Origin: an uncultured Chlorobiaceae bacterium
GTDB lineage: Bacteria; Bacteroidota; Chlorobiia; Chlorobiales; Chlorobiaceae
Assembly: GCA_903928225.1 (NCBI GenBank)
Contig: CAIYPU010000079.1
Coordinates: forward strand, 41,479 to 105,478
Length of the DNA stretch: 64,000 nucleotides
Direction of reading: 5' to 3'
Part shown: one piece after another, positions 54,409 to 63,762 of the stretch
Layout: every line of letters starts with the position of its first letter
Position numbering within the stretch: position 1 is the first letter of the stretch
Position numbers and translations under genes: made by a program
Notes under the pieces: generated by a model
Told to the model about the DNA's origin: nothing
What the model saw: the letters and a program-made list of their open reading frames with translations, nothing else
Databases searched by the model: none

Positions 54409-54951
54409 ATGAAAGCAGCAGTAAAAACATTGGTCACTCCTCTCGTTTCAGGAGCATTCATCATTTCTGCAGTAACCGGACTTCTTCTTTTTTTCGATGT
54501 TGAAATCGGGCTTGTGGAACCTGCCCACAAATGGCTCAGCTGGGTGCTGCTGTCCGGTATTCTGCTTCATCTTGTTCTGCACTGGAAACAATTCACCGGC
54601 TATCTGTCAAGCAAGCCGGCAACCGCTGTCATAGGCACCGGAATGATTGTCGCGATGCTGGCGGTCTATCCCGGATTCGGTGAAAAAGAAAACGAGGAAG
54701 GAAAGGAACAGCTTGGCAAAATGTCGGCACACGCCCTGACATCAGCTTCACTCGAAACCCTGGCCATCGTCACGAAAAGCTCGCCTGAAAATCTTGTCGA
54801 CCAGCTCGGAAAAACCGGCATCATCGTTAAAAATCCCTCATCGACGATTATGGAAATCGCAAAACAGAACGGTAAAAACGAAAAGGAACTGCTGGCCGCT
54901 TTGCTGGACAATGCCGATGCCAGAGGAAAAGGGGAAGGAGACAGGGATTAG
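54409..54951 (+). CDS. DUF4405-like haem-b type membrane protein
   Basis: 180 residues. Two hydrophobic segments at the N-terminus (LVTPLVSGAFIISAVTGLLL and LSWVLLSGILLHLVLHWKQF) carry His residues in positions suited to haem b (AHKW; LHLVLHW), a layout like DUF4405/cytochrome b561-type proteins. A third TM helix follows (VIGTGMIVAMLAVYPGFG). The C-terminal 90 residues are soluble and helical (ENLVDQLGKTGIIVKNPSST). It probably passes electrons at the membrane together with the haem genes downstream, but a MITE and a terminator now lie between them. Confidence 0.72.
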   Translation: MKAAVKTLVTPLVSGAFIISAVTGLLLFFDVEIGLVEPAHKWLSWVLLSGILLHLVLHWKQFTGYLSSKPATAVIGTGMIVAMLAVYPGFGEKENEEGKEQLGKMSAHALTSASLETLAIVTKSSPENLVDQLGKTGIIVKNPSSTIMEIAKQNGKNEKELLAALLDNADARGKGEGDRD

Positions 54952-54962
54952 GTTTGAATTAT

Positions 54963-55104
54963 GGGCATCTCTATTTATTTGTTCCGAACCCCTATTGCTG
55001 TGTTGGGCAGTGCTCGAAATCCTCATGTACTCTGTGTACACTCCGGTTTCTCCGCTCCGTCCGCCTTGCACTCGTGCTTCTCACGACAATAAATAGAGGT
55101 GCCC
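54963..55104 (-). mobile_element. MITE-like element, copy C (142 bp)
   Basis: Same length as copy A and in inverted orientation. Ends GGGCATCTCTATTTATT and AATAAATAGAGGTGCCC; flanked by a perfect TTAT duplication (54959-54962 and 55105-55108). It is inserted 11 bp after the DUF4405-like stop codon and before the following terminator, so it now lies in that gene's 3' untranslated region. Confidence 0.88.
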
Positions 55105-55118
55105 TTATATGATCACTT

Positions 55119-55171
55119 CGGGATCTGCCGGTGATAAAAATACTCGCCGGCAGATCCCGGTATTTCTTTTC
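55119..55171 (+). terminator. Terminator-like hairpin after MITE copy C
   Basis: A 13-bp perfect stem, CGGGATCTGCCGG / CCGGCAGATCCCG, with a 15-nt loop and then GTATTTCTTTTC. It was probably the terminator of the DUF4405-like gene before the MITE landed between gene and hairpin. Confidence 0.75.
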
Positions 55172-55198
55172 AATAATAGTACGATTACGACTGTCACG

Positions 55199-55774
55199 AT
55201 GTGGAAATCTGTCATGATCCAGAGGGCATTACCCCTCACGCTTTCATATCTATTGCTCATACTTGCGGCACTTTCGCTTGACGCTATCCTCCATTTTGCC
55301 CATATGGCATGGGTAGGACGTTATCTCGGTGTGCCGGGCACCCTCTTTTTTCTTTTATCGTTCGGATATTCGGCAAGGAAAAAAAAGGTGATCACCAGAG
55401 GCCCGCTCGGCACATTCCTGAAAGCACACTGCAATGCCGGCTGGGTGGGCACCCTCATGATCCTTGTTCATTCTGGAATCCATTTCAACGCCGTGATGCC
55501 ATGGGCAGCCACCGCATTCATGCTGATCGTTACTGGCAGCGGGCATATCGGCCAGTACCTCCTGAAAAAAGTGAAGGCGGAAGTGAAAATGAAATTGCAG
55601 TTTTCCGGTGTGACCGCGACTGAAGAGAATCTCGCAGATGAAAAATACTGGGACACCCTGACGGTAAGAACGCTTGAGAAATGGAGAGGACTGCATATGC
55701 CGCTGGTTGCCGTCCTCATCGCCCTCACGTTCATCCATATAGCAACCATAGCCATTTTCCTCAACTGGAACTGA
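55199..55774 (+). CDS. Haem-b type integral membrane protein
   Basis: 191 residues from the ATG at 55199 (MWKSVMIQRALPLTLSYLLL); the frame opens at 55109, but that start lies within the terminator hairpin. About five TM helices. Histidines in or near helices (ILHFAHMAW, LKAHCNAGW, LVHSGIHFNAV, FIHIATIA) could ligate b-type haems. Four bp separate it from the 16-haem cytochrome gene, so the two form an operon: this protein would be the membrane quinol-side partner and the cytochrome the external electron carrier. No exact family name is certain. Confidence 0.75.
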   Translation: MWKSVMIQRALPLTLSYLLLILAALSLDAILHFAHMAWVGRYLGVPGTLFFLLSFGYSARKKKVITRGPLGTFLKAHCNAGWVGTLMILVHSGIHFNAVMPWAATAFMLIVTGSGHIGQYLLKKVKAEVKMKLQFSGVTATEENLADEKYWDTLTVRTLEKWRGLHMPLVAVLIALTFIHIATIAIFLNWN

Positions 55775-55778
55775 GATC

Positions 55779-57089
55779 ATGAAACCTGTGTACGTTTTCG
55801 TCCTGTCGGCCATACTCCTTGCAGCACTCGTTCTTTCCTTTCCGGACGTGTTTCTCAATCCGGGCCCGCTTCTCCAGGGCCATAACCATCTGAAAAAGGA
55901 TTGCCTGGGCTGCCACCGGCCATTCGAGGGTGCCGCATCGGTACAGTGCGTTTCGTGCCACAAACCCGCCGAAATAGGGCTGAAAAGCGTCTCGGGCGCC
56001 CCGGTGAAAGCCGGTACCGGAAAAGCCCTCTTTCATGGAAATTTCGGAGCGAATACCTGTCGGGACTGCCATACCGACCATAAGGGAAGTGACGCTGCAA
56101 AGGCCCTCAAATCGTTCCGGCACGACCTGCTTCCCCCTGATCGAAGGAACAGTTGTTCAAGCTGCCATGAGCGTGAAAAGCCAGGGGATGGAATACACCG
56201 GCTTGTCCGGCTCGGCTGCGCCGAATGCCACAACACCTCCCGATGGAAACCGGCCGCGTTCGACCACAGCCGCCTGAGCGCTCAGGAGACGAGGAACTGC
56301 ACAGAATGCCACCAGTCCGACCGTCCCCTTGATAAACGCCATAGGGAGAGCACATACGGTTGTGCAGATTGCCACAACACGAAAAAATGGAAACCCGCTG
56401 CGTTCGACCACAACCGCCTCAGCGCAGCATCTGCGAAAAACTGCATCTCCTGCCACAGGACCGATCTGCCGGCAGACAACATGCACCGTTCTTCACAGGC
56501 TTCCTGCGCCGTTTGCCACAGCACGAAAAAATGGAAGCCCGCCACATTCGACCACAACCGCCTCAGCGCCGCGTCTGCGAAAAACTGCATCTCCTGCCAC
56601 AGGGCCGACCTGCCGACGGACAACATGCACCGTTCTTCACAGGCTTCCTGCGCCGTTTGCCACAGCACAAAAAAATGGAAGCCCGCCACGTTCGACCACA
56701 ACCGCCTCAGTGCCGCGTCTGCGAAAAACTGCATTTCCTGCCACAGGGCCGATCTGCCGACGGACAACATGCACCGTTCTTCACAGGCTTCCTGCGCCGT
56801 TTGCCACAGCACGAAAAAATGGAAGCCCGCCACGTTCGACCACAACCGCTATTTCAGGCTCGACGGCGACCACAGGGCAAGTTGCAGGACGTGCCACACC
56901 AGTCCCGGCAGTTACAAGTCTTACACCTGTTATGGCTGTCATGAGCACAGCGAAAGCCGGATCGCCGCGGAACACCGTGAAGAAGGGATCTACAACTATC
57001 AGAACTGCATGAAATGCCATCGGAACGGAGGTGAGGGAGAAAGGGAATGGCGGAATGGTTACTGGAAAAGAGAGGGGGATGGTGACTGA
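55779..57089 (+). CDS. 16-haem c-type cytochrome with internal tandem repeats
   Basis: 436 residues. An N-terminal signal/anchor (YVFVLSAILLAALVLSFPDV) is followed by 16 CxxCH motifs that I counted one by one: CLGCH, CVSCH, CRDCH, CSSCH, CAECH, CTECH, CADCH, CISCH, CAVCH, CISCH, CAVCH, CISCH, CAVCH, CRTCH, CYGCH and CMKCH. Further His residues (FDHNR, NMHRS, KRHRE) recur at regular spacing and can serve as distal ligands. The middle is built from 48-residue units with two haems each, nearly identical at DNA level. Such multihaem wires carry electrons across the periplasm or to the surface. It is cotranscribed with the membrane protein just upstream. Electron source and acceptor are unknown. 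Confidence 0.93.
   Translation: MKPVYVFVLSAILLAALVLSFPDVFLNPGPLLQGHNHLKKDCLGCHRPFEGAASVQCVSCHKPAEIGLKSVSGAPVKAGTGKALFHGNFGANTCRDCHTDHKGSDAAKALKSFRHDLLPPDRRNSCSSCHEREKPGDGIHRLVRLGCAECHNTSRWKPAAFDHSRLSAQETRNCTECHQSDRPLDKRHRESTYGCADCHNTKKWKPAAFDHNRLSAASAKNCISCHRTDLPADNMHRSSQASCAVCHSTKKWKPATFDHNRLSAASAKNCISCHRADLPTDNMHRSSQASCAVCHSTKKWKPATFDHNRLSAASAKNCISCHRADLPTDNMHRSSQASCAVCHSTKKWKPATFDHNRYFRLDGDHRASCRTCHTSPGSYKSYTCYGCHEHSESRIAAEHREEGIYNYQNCMKCHRNGGEGEREWRNGYWKREGDGD
56439..56850 (+). repeat. 144-bp tandem repeats within the multihaem cytochrome gene
   Basis: Units start at 56439, 56583 and 56727 (AACTGCATCTCCTGCCACAG or its AACTGCATTTCC variant) with a 144-bp period, each encoding two haem sites; the third is cut off at about 56850. 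A diverged half unit precedes at about 56376. Near-identity at third codon positions indicates recent duplication or ongoing homogenisation. Confidence 0.88.
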
Positions 57090-57187
57090 AACCCTGCTGC
57101 GCCAAATGAATCATGCATACTGAAATATCAATCACGATGATGGTATGAGAACCGGTGGGAGTAACGGGAACTTCCCTGAAAACCTGC

Positions 57188-58468
57188 TCATATCGGAAGC
57201 AATAAACGGATTGCCGCCGCTCCCATTACCAGGGTCGCAATCCATCCGATGATGACAGAAAATCGGCCTGCCCTGTACTTGCCCATCACGTTTTTGTTCG
57301 ATGCGAGCAGGATGATGACGACCATGAGCGGAACGGCTACGACGCCGTTGATGACCGCGCTCCAGAACAGGGCTTTCATGGGACTGATCGGAGAATATTG
57401 AATGATCAGCCCAAGAAGGACACTGAGCGCTATGATACCGTAAAATCTCCTGGCATGGGAGAATGTCTGCTCCAGGCCCTCGGACCAGTTCATCGCCTCG
57501 GCAAGCGCGTATGCCCCCGATCCCGCCAGAACAGGCACACCGATCAGGCCGACACCCAGGATACCGACGGCAAAAAGGAGATAGGCAAAATCACCGGCCA
57601 ATGGCCTGAGCGCACTTGCCGCCTCGGCAGCCGTATCGATATCGGTAATACCGGCCGCATTGAGGGTCACGGCTGTGGCGAGAATGATAAAATACGCTGA
57701 AATATTGGAATAGAACATTCCGCTCCAGGTGTCCCAACGTATCCGGCGGAGTTCCTCCTGTGCCTCAAGATTGTTATTGAGGAGTGGCAGCGCGCCCTTT
57801 TTCACATGCATATCCTCAACTTCTTCGGAAGCCTGCCAGAAAAAAAGATAGGGGCTTATCGTCGTTCCGAACACGCCGACAATGACCGCAGCCGCATCGG
57901 AACTCATGTTCAAACCGGGCCACACCGTTTTCCGGACAACCTGATCCCAGGGCACATGTACGGTGAAAAGCACTGCAGCATAGGAAAGCAGGCTTATGGT
58001 AAGCCATTTTAAAAATTTGACATACCGATGATATGGAACAACAATCTGGAGGATGACGGTTCCAAGTACAAAAACTGCCGTCATGACATGGCGATCGAAT
58101 CCGGTGACCAATTCGGCAACCTCGCCCATCGCGGCGACATCGGCTGCTATATTGAGGATGTTGGCTGCAAGCAGGAGGAAGACGACTGAAAAAAGAACGA
58201 TGGGAGGGTACGTCGTTTTGATATTTGCAGCCAGACCTTTTCCGGTTACCCGGCCAATGCGTGCACACATGGACTGAACTGCGGCCATCATGGGAAAAGA
58301 CAACGGCATGGTCCACAGCATATTCAGGCCAAACTGCGCACCGGCCTGTGAATACGTTGCAATACCGCTCGGATCGTCGTCAGCGACGCCGGTAATCAGG
58401 CCGGGACCAACCCTTGACAATGGATGTTCTTTCAGCCTTTCCTCTATATGCCGGATAATTTTCATCAT
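57188..58468 (-). CDS. Nramp-related divalent metal transporter, atypical
   Basis: 426 residues with about 11 TM helices. The overall Nramp fold is clear, but the metal-site motifs differ from MntH: TM1 has ADDDPSGIATYSQAGAQFG where DPGN is canonical, and TM6 has GTTISPYLFFWQASEEVED where MPHNLYLHS is usual. The methionine that selects transition metals in TM6 is replaced, so it may carry another ion such as Mg2+ or work as an Nramp-like exchanger. It is monocistronic; an upstream hairpin (58572-58616) could be part of its leader. Confidence 0.85.
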   Translation of the reverse strand: MMKIIRHIEERLKEHPLSRVGPGLITGVADDDPSGIATYSQAGAQFGLNMLWTMPLSFPMMAAVQSMCARIGRVTGKGLAANIKTTYPPIVLFSVVFLLLAANILNIAADVAAMGEVAELVTGFDRHVMTAVFVLGTVILQIVVPYHRYVKFLKWLTISLLSYAAVLFTVHVPWDQVVRKTVWPGLNMSSDAAAVIVGVFGTTISPYLFFWQASEEVEDMHVKKGALPLLNNNLEAQEELRRIRWDTWSGMFYSNISAYFIILATAVTLNAAGITDIDTAAEAASALRPLAGDFAYLLFAVGILGVGLIGVPVLAGSGAYALAEAMNWSEGLEQTFSHARRFYGIIALSVLLGLIIQYSPISPMKALFWSAVINGVVAVPLMVVIILLASNKNVMGKYRAGRFSVIIGWIATLVMGAAAIRLLLPI

Positions 58469-58571
58469 GGTCGTGTACGACTGAAGCTCGTGCGGTTTCG
58501 TCGATCCCAGCAGTCGAGCGGTTTCGCACTATTTCCTGAACAATACCTATGGCGTTGGAAACACGAAATCA

Positions 58572-58616
58572 GATGGTTTTTGAAAACGAAACCCGGACCT
58601 TCTGTCAAAAACCATC
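58572..58616 (-). promoter_or_regulatory. Perfect stem-loop in the leader region of the Nramp-like gene
   Basis: Arms GATGGTTTTTGA and TCAAAAACCATC (12 of 12 pairs) around a 21-nt loop, about 105 bp upstream of the Nramp-like start. There is no T run to make it a terminator. It could be an operator or an mRNA structure. Role unknown. Confidence 0.4.
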
Positions 58617-58649
58617 AAAGAGTTCGGATCAACCTGCTACATGAGTACG

Positions 58650-58671
58650 AAAAAAGGAACCTTTCGGTTCC
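58650..58671 (-). terminator. Terminator of the ackA-xfp-corA operon
   Basis: On the minus strand, GGAACC-GAAA-GGTTCC is followed by six or more T residues. It lies about 135 bp beyond the corA stop, in the 340-bp gap 58469-58806. Confidence 0.8.
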
Positions 58672-58806
58672 CTGCATGCCAATTGAAAAACCTTCTTGAA
58701 AGTCATGTCGATTTTTCCCGAACGGAAAGCGGCAAAGAACAGCTCCTGCAAGCCGGAAAAATTATCCCGAGGTATGCCGGTTCACCAGCCTGATAGAATA
58801 CATCCC

Positions 58807-59934
58807 CTAAAACCATTTCCTTGTGCGGAAGTAGATCACCATGCCGATAAAGATCACGCCCATCAGCCCGAGGATCCCGTAAAATCCCCATGAAACCCCG
58901 GTGCCCGGCATGACGCGGAAATTCATGCCGTAAACCCCGGCAAGGAAGGAAAGGGGCATGAACACGGTGGCGATTGTGGTCAGCACCTTCATGATCTCGT
59001 TCATCCGGTTGTTGACGATCGCAAGCCAGGTGTCGTACATGCCGAGCACGATGTCCCGGTAGGTTTCGATGGTTTCGTTGATGAGGATGACATTGTCGTA
59101 GACATCCCTGAAGAAAGGTCCGGCGGTCTCTTCGCCAATGACACCGTAACGGTCCATGATGATGCGGTTGATGATCTCCCTGAGCGGACGCTCAGCCTTC
59201 CTGAGCTGGATCAGGTCTTTTTTCAGGTTGTAGATCGACTGGAAAGTGTCCCGGCCAGAGTTTGAAAACAGGTCCTGATCGAGCGCGTCGATCCGGTTTT
59301 CAAGCGAATCGAGGATGACGAAATAGGTGTCGACGATCGCATCGACAAGCATGTAGGCAAGGTAATCCGCCCCCCGTTTCCTGATTCCTGCCCCCGGGGT
59401 TTTTATCCTCGCCCTGACGGCGTCGAACATATCGCCCGGCCTCTCCTGGAATGTCAGCACGAAGTTCTTTCCCACGACAATGCTCATCTGCTCGTCCAGG
59501 ATATCGCCGGTCTCCGCGTCATACTCGGAAGTGCTCAGGAGCAGAAAGAGGTAGTCGTCGAACTCCTCGATCTTGGGGCGCTGTCCGGTCTGGAGGATAT
59601 CCTCGAGCGTCAGCTGGTGGAGGCCGAACATCCTGCCGGCCTCCTCGATCAGGGCCACATCGTGAAGGCTGTCGATATCGATCCAGAGGACCTTGAAACG
59701 TTCCCGCAAACCTGCACATTCGGCAATGCCTGAAACGCCGAGATCGATCTCATGCTGTTCGTCGAAACCGAAAACCGTAATCCGGGGCTTCCCTGTTTTC
59801 TCCTTGCCGGTATGGAGCAGCGTGCCAGGGGCCTGCCCGGCAGAGTATTTCATAGCGTGCGACACCTTTTTAGAGGGTTTCTCCCTGTGCCGTACAGCGG
59901 TTTTAGCACCATCCCTTTTCTGCCGTCCTTTCAT
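58807..59934 (-). CDS. corA: CorA-type magnesium/cobalt channel
   Basis: 375 residues. The start ATG at 59934 overlaps the phosphoketolase stop (ATGA), which decides the start, although the frame is open eight codons earlier and a later ATG would give 348 residues. The long soluble N-terminal domain includes [20 protein letters not shown], typical of CorA. The two C-terminal TM helices bracket the pore signature GVYGMNF (GMN), and the chain ends with basic RTRKWF. It imports Mg2+ as a pentamer. Mg2+ is the phosphoketolase/TPP and kinase cofactor, which may explain the coupling with the two upstream genes. Confidence 0.93.
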   Translation of the reverse strand: MKGRQKRDGAKTAVRHREKPSKKVSHAMKYSAGQAPGTLLHTGKEKTGKPRITVFGFDEQHEIDLGVSGIAECAGLRERFKVLWIDIDSLHDVALIEEAGRMFGLHQLTLEDILQTGQRPKIEEFDDYLFLLLSTSEYDAETGDILDEQMSIVVGKNFVLTFQERPGDMFDAVRARIKTPGAGIRKRGADYLAYMLVDAIVDTYFVILDSLENRIDALDQDLFSNSGRDTFQSIYNLKKDLIQLRKAERPLREIINRIIMDRYGVIGEETAGPFFRDVYDNVILINETIETYRDIVLGMYDTWLAIVNNRMNEIMKVLTTIATVFMPLSFLAGVYGMNFRVMPGTGVSWGFYGILGLMGVIFIGMVIYFRTRKWF

Positions 59935-62330
59935 TGCTGCATCCGTCCTGCTTTCCATTGCCAGTTCCTGATATCGGGCATGTCTTCGCCGTGCTCATGA
60001 ATATACTCCTTGTGCTCGATGAGCCTGTCGCGCACATACTGTTTCACATAGGCGGCCCGCTCCCTGAGACGAGGCACCCGTTCGACCACGTCGGCGACCA
60101 GGTGGAACCGGTCGAGGTCGTTCATGACCACCATGTCGAAAGGTGTGCTGGTGGTCCCTTCCTCCTTGTAGCCGCGGACATGGAGGTTTTTGTGGTTCGT
60201 CCTTCGGTAGGTGAGGCGATGGATGAGCCAGGGGTAGCCGTGATAAGCGAAAATAACGGGCTTGTCCGCAGTGAAAATATCGTCGAAATCCCTGTCCTTG
60301 AGCCCGTGGGGATGTTCCTCCCTTGGCTGCAGGGCCATGAGGTCCACCACGTTCACGACACGAATGCGGATTTCTGGAATTTTCTCCCTGAGGATTTCCA
60401 CTGCGGCAAGCGTCTCGAGCGTGGGTACGTCGCCCGCGCAGGCCATCACGACATCGGGATCACCCTCGGGAGCGTCGTTGGAAGCCCACTCCCAGATGCC
60501 CGCGCCCCTCGTGCAATGGCGTACGGCGGATTCCATGTCGAGCCACTGCCATGCGGGCTGCTTGCCTGCGACGATCACATTGATGTAGTTGCGCGAACGC
60601 AGGCAGTGGTCCGTCACGCAGAGCAGGGTGTTGGCGTCGGGAGGGAGGTAGACCCGTATCACTTCCGATTTCTTGTTCACCACATGGTCGATGAAGCCGG
60701 GGTCCTGATGCGAAAAACCGTTGTGGTCCTGCCGCCAGACATGGGAGGTCAGGAGGTAGTTCAGCGATGCGACGGGGCGTCTCCAGGGAATTTCGCGCGT
60801 CACCTTGAGCCACTTGGCATGCTGGTTGAACATGGAGTCGATAATATGGATGAAGGCCTCGTAGCAGGAGAACAGGCCGTGCCGGCCGGTCAGCAGATAC
60901 CCTTCGAGCCACCCCTGGCAGGTATGCTCCGACAGGATTTCCAGAACCCTTCCGTCCGGGGCAAGGTGGTCGTCGAACGGAAACGCACCGTCCATCCAAA
61001 CCCTGCCCGTAACCTCGAACAGCGCATCGAGCCTGTTCGAAGCGGTCTCGTCCGGCCCGAACACCCGGAAATTCGCGTCATGCAGGTTCTCCTCCATGAT
61101 ATCCCTGAGGAACATGCCCATATGCTTCGTGGCCTCACCTTCTACCGAACCGGGACGAGGAACGGGAATGGCGTAATCCCGGAAATCCGGCAGGTGCAGG
61201 GATTTCAGGAAAAGGCCGCCGTTCGCGTGGGGGTTGTCCCCCATTCGCCGCTGTCCCCTCGGCGCAAGCGCTTTCAGCTCGGACCTGAGCGCGCCAGCAT
61301 CGGTGAAAAGCTCCTCCGGACGGTAGCTGCGCATCCACTCCTCGAGCAGCTTGAGGTGGACCGGGTTTTCCCGCACTGCGGAAAACGGGACCTGGTGAGA
61401 GCGCCAGAAATCCTCGGTTTTCTTTCCGTCAACTTCTTTCGGACCGGTCCAACCTTTCGGGGTGCGAAGCACGATCATTGGCCAGAGCGGCCTTTCGCGA
61501 AGCCCGTGGGACCTCGCTTCGGTCTGGATTCCCGCGATCTCGTCCAGACAGGCATCGAGAGCCGCTGCCATTTCCCGGTGCATGACATCGGGATCGGTGC
61601 CTTCCACGAAAAAAGGTTTGTAGCCGTATCCACCCAGAAGACTTTCAAGTTCGTCGTGGGGGATCCTTGCCAGGATCGCCGGATTGGCGATCTTGTAGCC
61701 GTTCAGGTGCAGGATCGGAAGCACCGCACCGTCACGCGCAGGGTTGAGGAATTTGTTCGAATGCCACGACGTGGCCAGCGGACCGGTCTCGGCCTCTCCG
61801 TCACCAACCACGCAGGCAGCGATAAGGTCCGGGTTGTCGAACACCGCGCCGAACGCGTGGGAGAGCGCATAGCCGAGCTCCCCGCCTTCGTGGATCGAGC
61901 CGGGGGTCTCGGGGGCGACATGGCTCGGAATACCGCCAGGGAAGGAAAACTGCCGGAAAAGGCGTTTCATGCCTGCGGCATCTTCGGATATGTTGGGATA
62001 GTATTCGCTGTAGGTCCCCTCCATCCAGACGTTGGCGACAAGCGCCGGCCCGCCGTGCCCGGGACCGGTGACATAGATTACGTTCAGCTCCCGCCTGACG
62101 ATGGCCCGGTTCAGATGCGCGTAGATGAAATTCAGGCCTGGGGACGTACCCCAGTGCCCGAGAAGGCGTGGCTTGACATGTTCCGGCTTGAGCGGTTCCT
62201 TCAGGAGGGGATTGTCCATGAGGTAGATCTGGCCGACTGAGAGATAGTTTGCCGCACGCCACCAGGCATTGATCCGTTCGAGCTCGTCATCGGAAAGGGA
62301 CACATCGGCATAAAGCGGTTCGTAATCCAT
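59931..62330 (-). CDS. xfp: Xylulose-5-phosphate/fructose-6-phosphate phosphoketolase
   Basis: 799-residue TPP enzyme that splits xylulose 5-phosphate (and fructose 6-phosphate) with phosphate into acetyl phosphate and glyceraldehyde 3-phosphate or erythrose 4-phosphate. Family features: [37 protein letters not shown]-binding [31 protein letters not shown], and [16 protein letters not shown]. Normal length. It starts 12 bp after the ackA stop, so acetyl phosphate made here is turned to acetate and ATP by the neighbouring acetate kinase. This gives a substrate-level ATP route from sugar phosphates, probably for dark glycogen breakdown. Confidence 0.96.
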   Translation of the reverse strand: MDYEPLYADVSLSDDELERINAWWRAANYLSVGQIYLMDNPLLKEPLKPEHVKPRLLGHWGTSPGLNFIYAHLNRAIVRRELNVIYVTGPGHGGPALVANVWMEGTYSEYYPNISEDAAGMKRLFRQFSFPGGIPSHVAPETPGSIHEGGELGYALSHAFGAVFDNPDLIAACVVGDGEAETGPLATSWHSNKFLNPARDGAVLPILHLNGYKIANPAILARIPHDELESLLGGYGYKPFFVEGTDPDVMHREMAAALDACLDEIAGIQTEARSHGLRERPLWPMIVLRTPKGWTGPKEVDGKKTEDFWRSHQVPFSAVRENPVHLKLLEEWMRSYRPEELFTDAGALRSELKALAPRGQRRMGDNPHANGGLFLKSLHLPDFRDYAIPVPRPGSVEGEATKHMGMFLRDIMEENLHDANFRVFGPDETASNRLDALFEVTGRVWMDGAFPFDDHLAPDGRVLEILSEHTCQGWLEGYLLTGRHGLFSCYEAFIHIIDSMFNQHAKWLKVTREIPWRRPVASLNYLLTSHVWRQDHNGFSHQDPGFIDHVVNKKSEVIRVYLPPDANTLLCVTDHCLRSRNYINVIVAGKQPAWQWLDMESAVRHCTRGAGIWEWASNDAPEGDPDVVMACAGDVPTLETLAAVEILREKIPEIRIRVVNVVDLMALQPREEHPHGLKDRDFDDIFTADKPVIFAYHGYPWLIHRLTYRRTNHKNLHVRGYKEEGTTSTPFDMVVMNDLDRFHLVADVVERVPRLRERAAYVKQYVRDRLIEHKEYIHEHGEDMPDIRNWQWKAGRMQQ

Positions 62331-62342
62331 GATCGGGAAATG

Positions 62343-63527
62343 TTAGGTGGAAATGAGATTAAGCTTTCTCAGGGTGTGGCGAACGATGACGACCTCTTCG
62401 TTCGTTTCGATGACGCGGACCGTCACCTTTGTCCGGTCCGGGGAGATGACCGGTGCGGACGCGAAGTTCAGCTCCGCATCGATCCCGATGCCTATAAAAC
62501 CGAGCCCTTCAGCGATGCGCGAACGGATTTCAGGGGCATGGGTACCGATACCGCCGGAAAAGACGACGGTATCGAGCCCGCCCATCGCCGCCGCGTAGGA
62601 GCCGATGCACTGTTTTGCCCGGTAACAGAATATATCGACCGCTTCCCGGGCCCGGCTGTCCTCCTTCTCTATCGCGAGCAGCTCACGCATATCGTCGCTG
62701 ATGCCGGAAACACCAAGAAGTCCGGAGCGCAGGTTCACCATCTCCTTGATTTCGCCGGGTTCCATCCGGTCCCGGAGGAGCATGAACAGGATGACGCCAG
62801 GATCGAGGTCCCCGGTCCGGGTGCTCATCACGAGCCCGCCTGCAGGCGAAAACCCCATGCTCGTATCGAAACTGTGGCCATCCTTCACGGCGGCCATGCT
62901 CGCCCCGTGCCCGAGATGCGCCAGGATAATACGGCCCCTGGCGGCATCCTTGCCTGCCTGCCGCTCGAGCTCGCCCATGAGGTACTCGTAGGAAAGACCG
63001 TGGAAACCGTAGCGGATCACACCCTGCATCCTCACCTCGTCAGGCAGCGGATAGAAACGGGAGACGGAGGGCATGGAGGCATGGAACGACGTATCGAAAC
63101 ATGCCACCTGGAGCATTCCGGGAAAAACCTTCCAGACATGCCTGACGGCGCCGATGGCTGGTGGCAGGTGTTCGGGCGCGTAGGGAGAAAGCTCGCCGAG
63201 GGAATCGAGGATCTGGGACGAAAGGATGACGGGCGCGGTGAAGTCGGGCCCACCGTGCACGATGCGGTGCCCCACAGCATCCGGAGCTTCGTGGCTTTGT
63301 GAAAGGATCCAGGAAAAGACATGGGCGCAAGCTTTTTCGTGGTCTTCATGGCCAACGCTTTCGTTCACGAGTTCCTGGCCGCTGCCGTCCCTGACGGTAA
63401 AACGTCCCCCAGGCCTGCCGATCCGGTCGAGCGAACCGGTGAACAGCAGACGCTCGCCCTCCCCGGCGCGGTAGAGCGAGAACTTTATGCTCGAAGAACC
63501 GGCGTTCAGCGCAAGTATCTTTTTCAT
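62343..63527 (-). CDS. ackA: Acetate kinase
   Basis: 394 residues from the ATG at 63527 (MKKILALNAGSSSIKFSLYR); a second ATG three codons upstream is possible. ASKHA-fold enzyme interconverting acetyl phosphate + ADP and acetate + ATP. Motifs: NAGSSSIKF (phosphate 1), GHRIVHGG, RIILAHLGHGASMAAV, MGFSPAGGLVMSTRTGDLDP and VFSGGIGTHAPEIR (adenosine). First gene of ackA-xfp-corA. Confidence 0.96.
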   Translation of the reverse strand: MKKILALNAGSSSIKFSLYRAGEGERLLFTGSLDRIGRPGGRFTVRDGSGQELVNESVGHEDHEKACAHVFSWILSQSHEAPDAVGHRIVHGGPDFTAPVILSSQILDSLGELSPYAPEHLPPAIGAVRHVWKVFPGMLQVACFDTSFHASMPSVSRFYPLPDEVRMQGVIRYGFHGLSYEYLMGELERQAGKDAARGRIILAHLGHGASMAAVKDGHSFDTSMGFSPAGGLVMSTRTGDLDPGVILFMLLRDRMEPGEIKEMVNLRSGLLGVSGISDDMRELLAIEKEDSRAREAVDIFCYRAKQCIGSYAAAMGGLDTVVFSGGIGTHAPEIRSRIAEGLGFIGIGIDAELNFASAPVISPDRTKVTVRVIETNEEVVIVRHTLRKLNLIST

Positions 63528-63762
63528 CGGTTTCATGTCCTGTTTCCCGTACCCACAAACATTAATTCATCGGTCTTTTAACGGTTTTTCAACGAGTTGT
63601 GAGATTAACTGAAAGAATGAACATCGGACCGTTCCTCAAGTCATCGAAATGCTCACCCGGCATTAAAAACGGGACGGCATCTACCAATCAGATAACAATT
63701 TTGGAAGTTATTGCCAAAACACGGGATAATCAGACACCCTGACCCAGACAGCACCACAGGGA

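Noticed and set aside
59934..62240. 768-codon open frame opposite xfp
   Set aside because: Antisense to an intact phosphoketolase gene; no domain and no start context.
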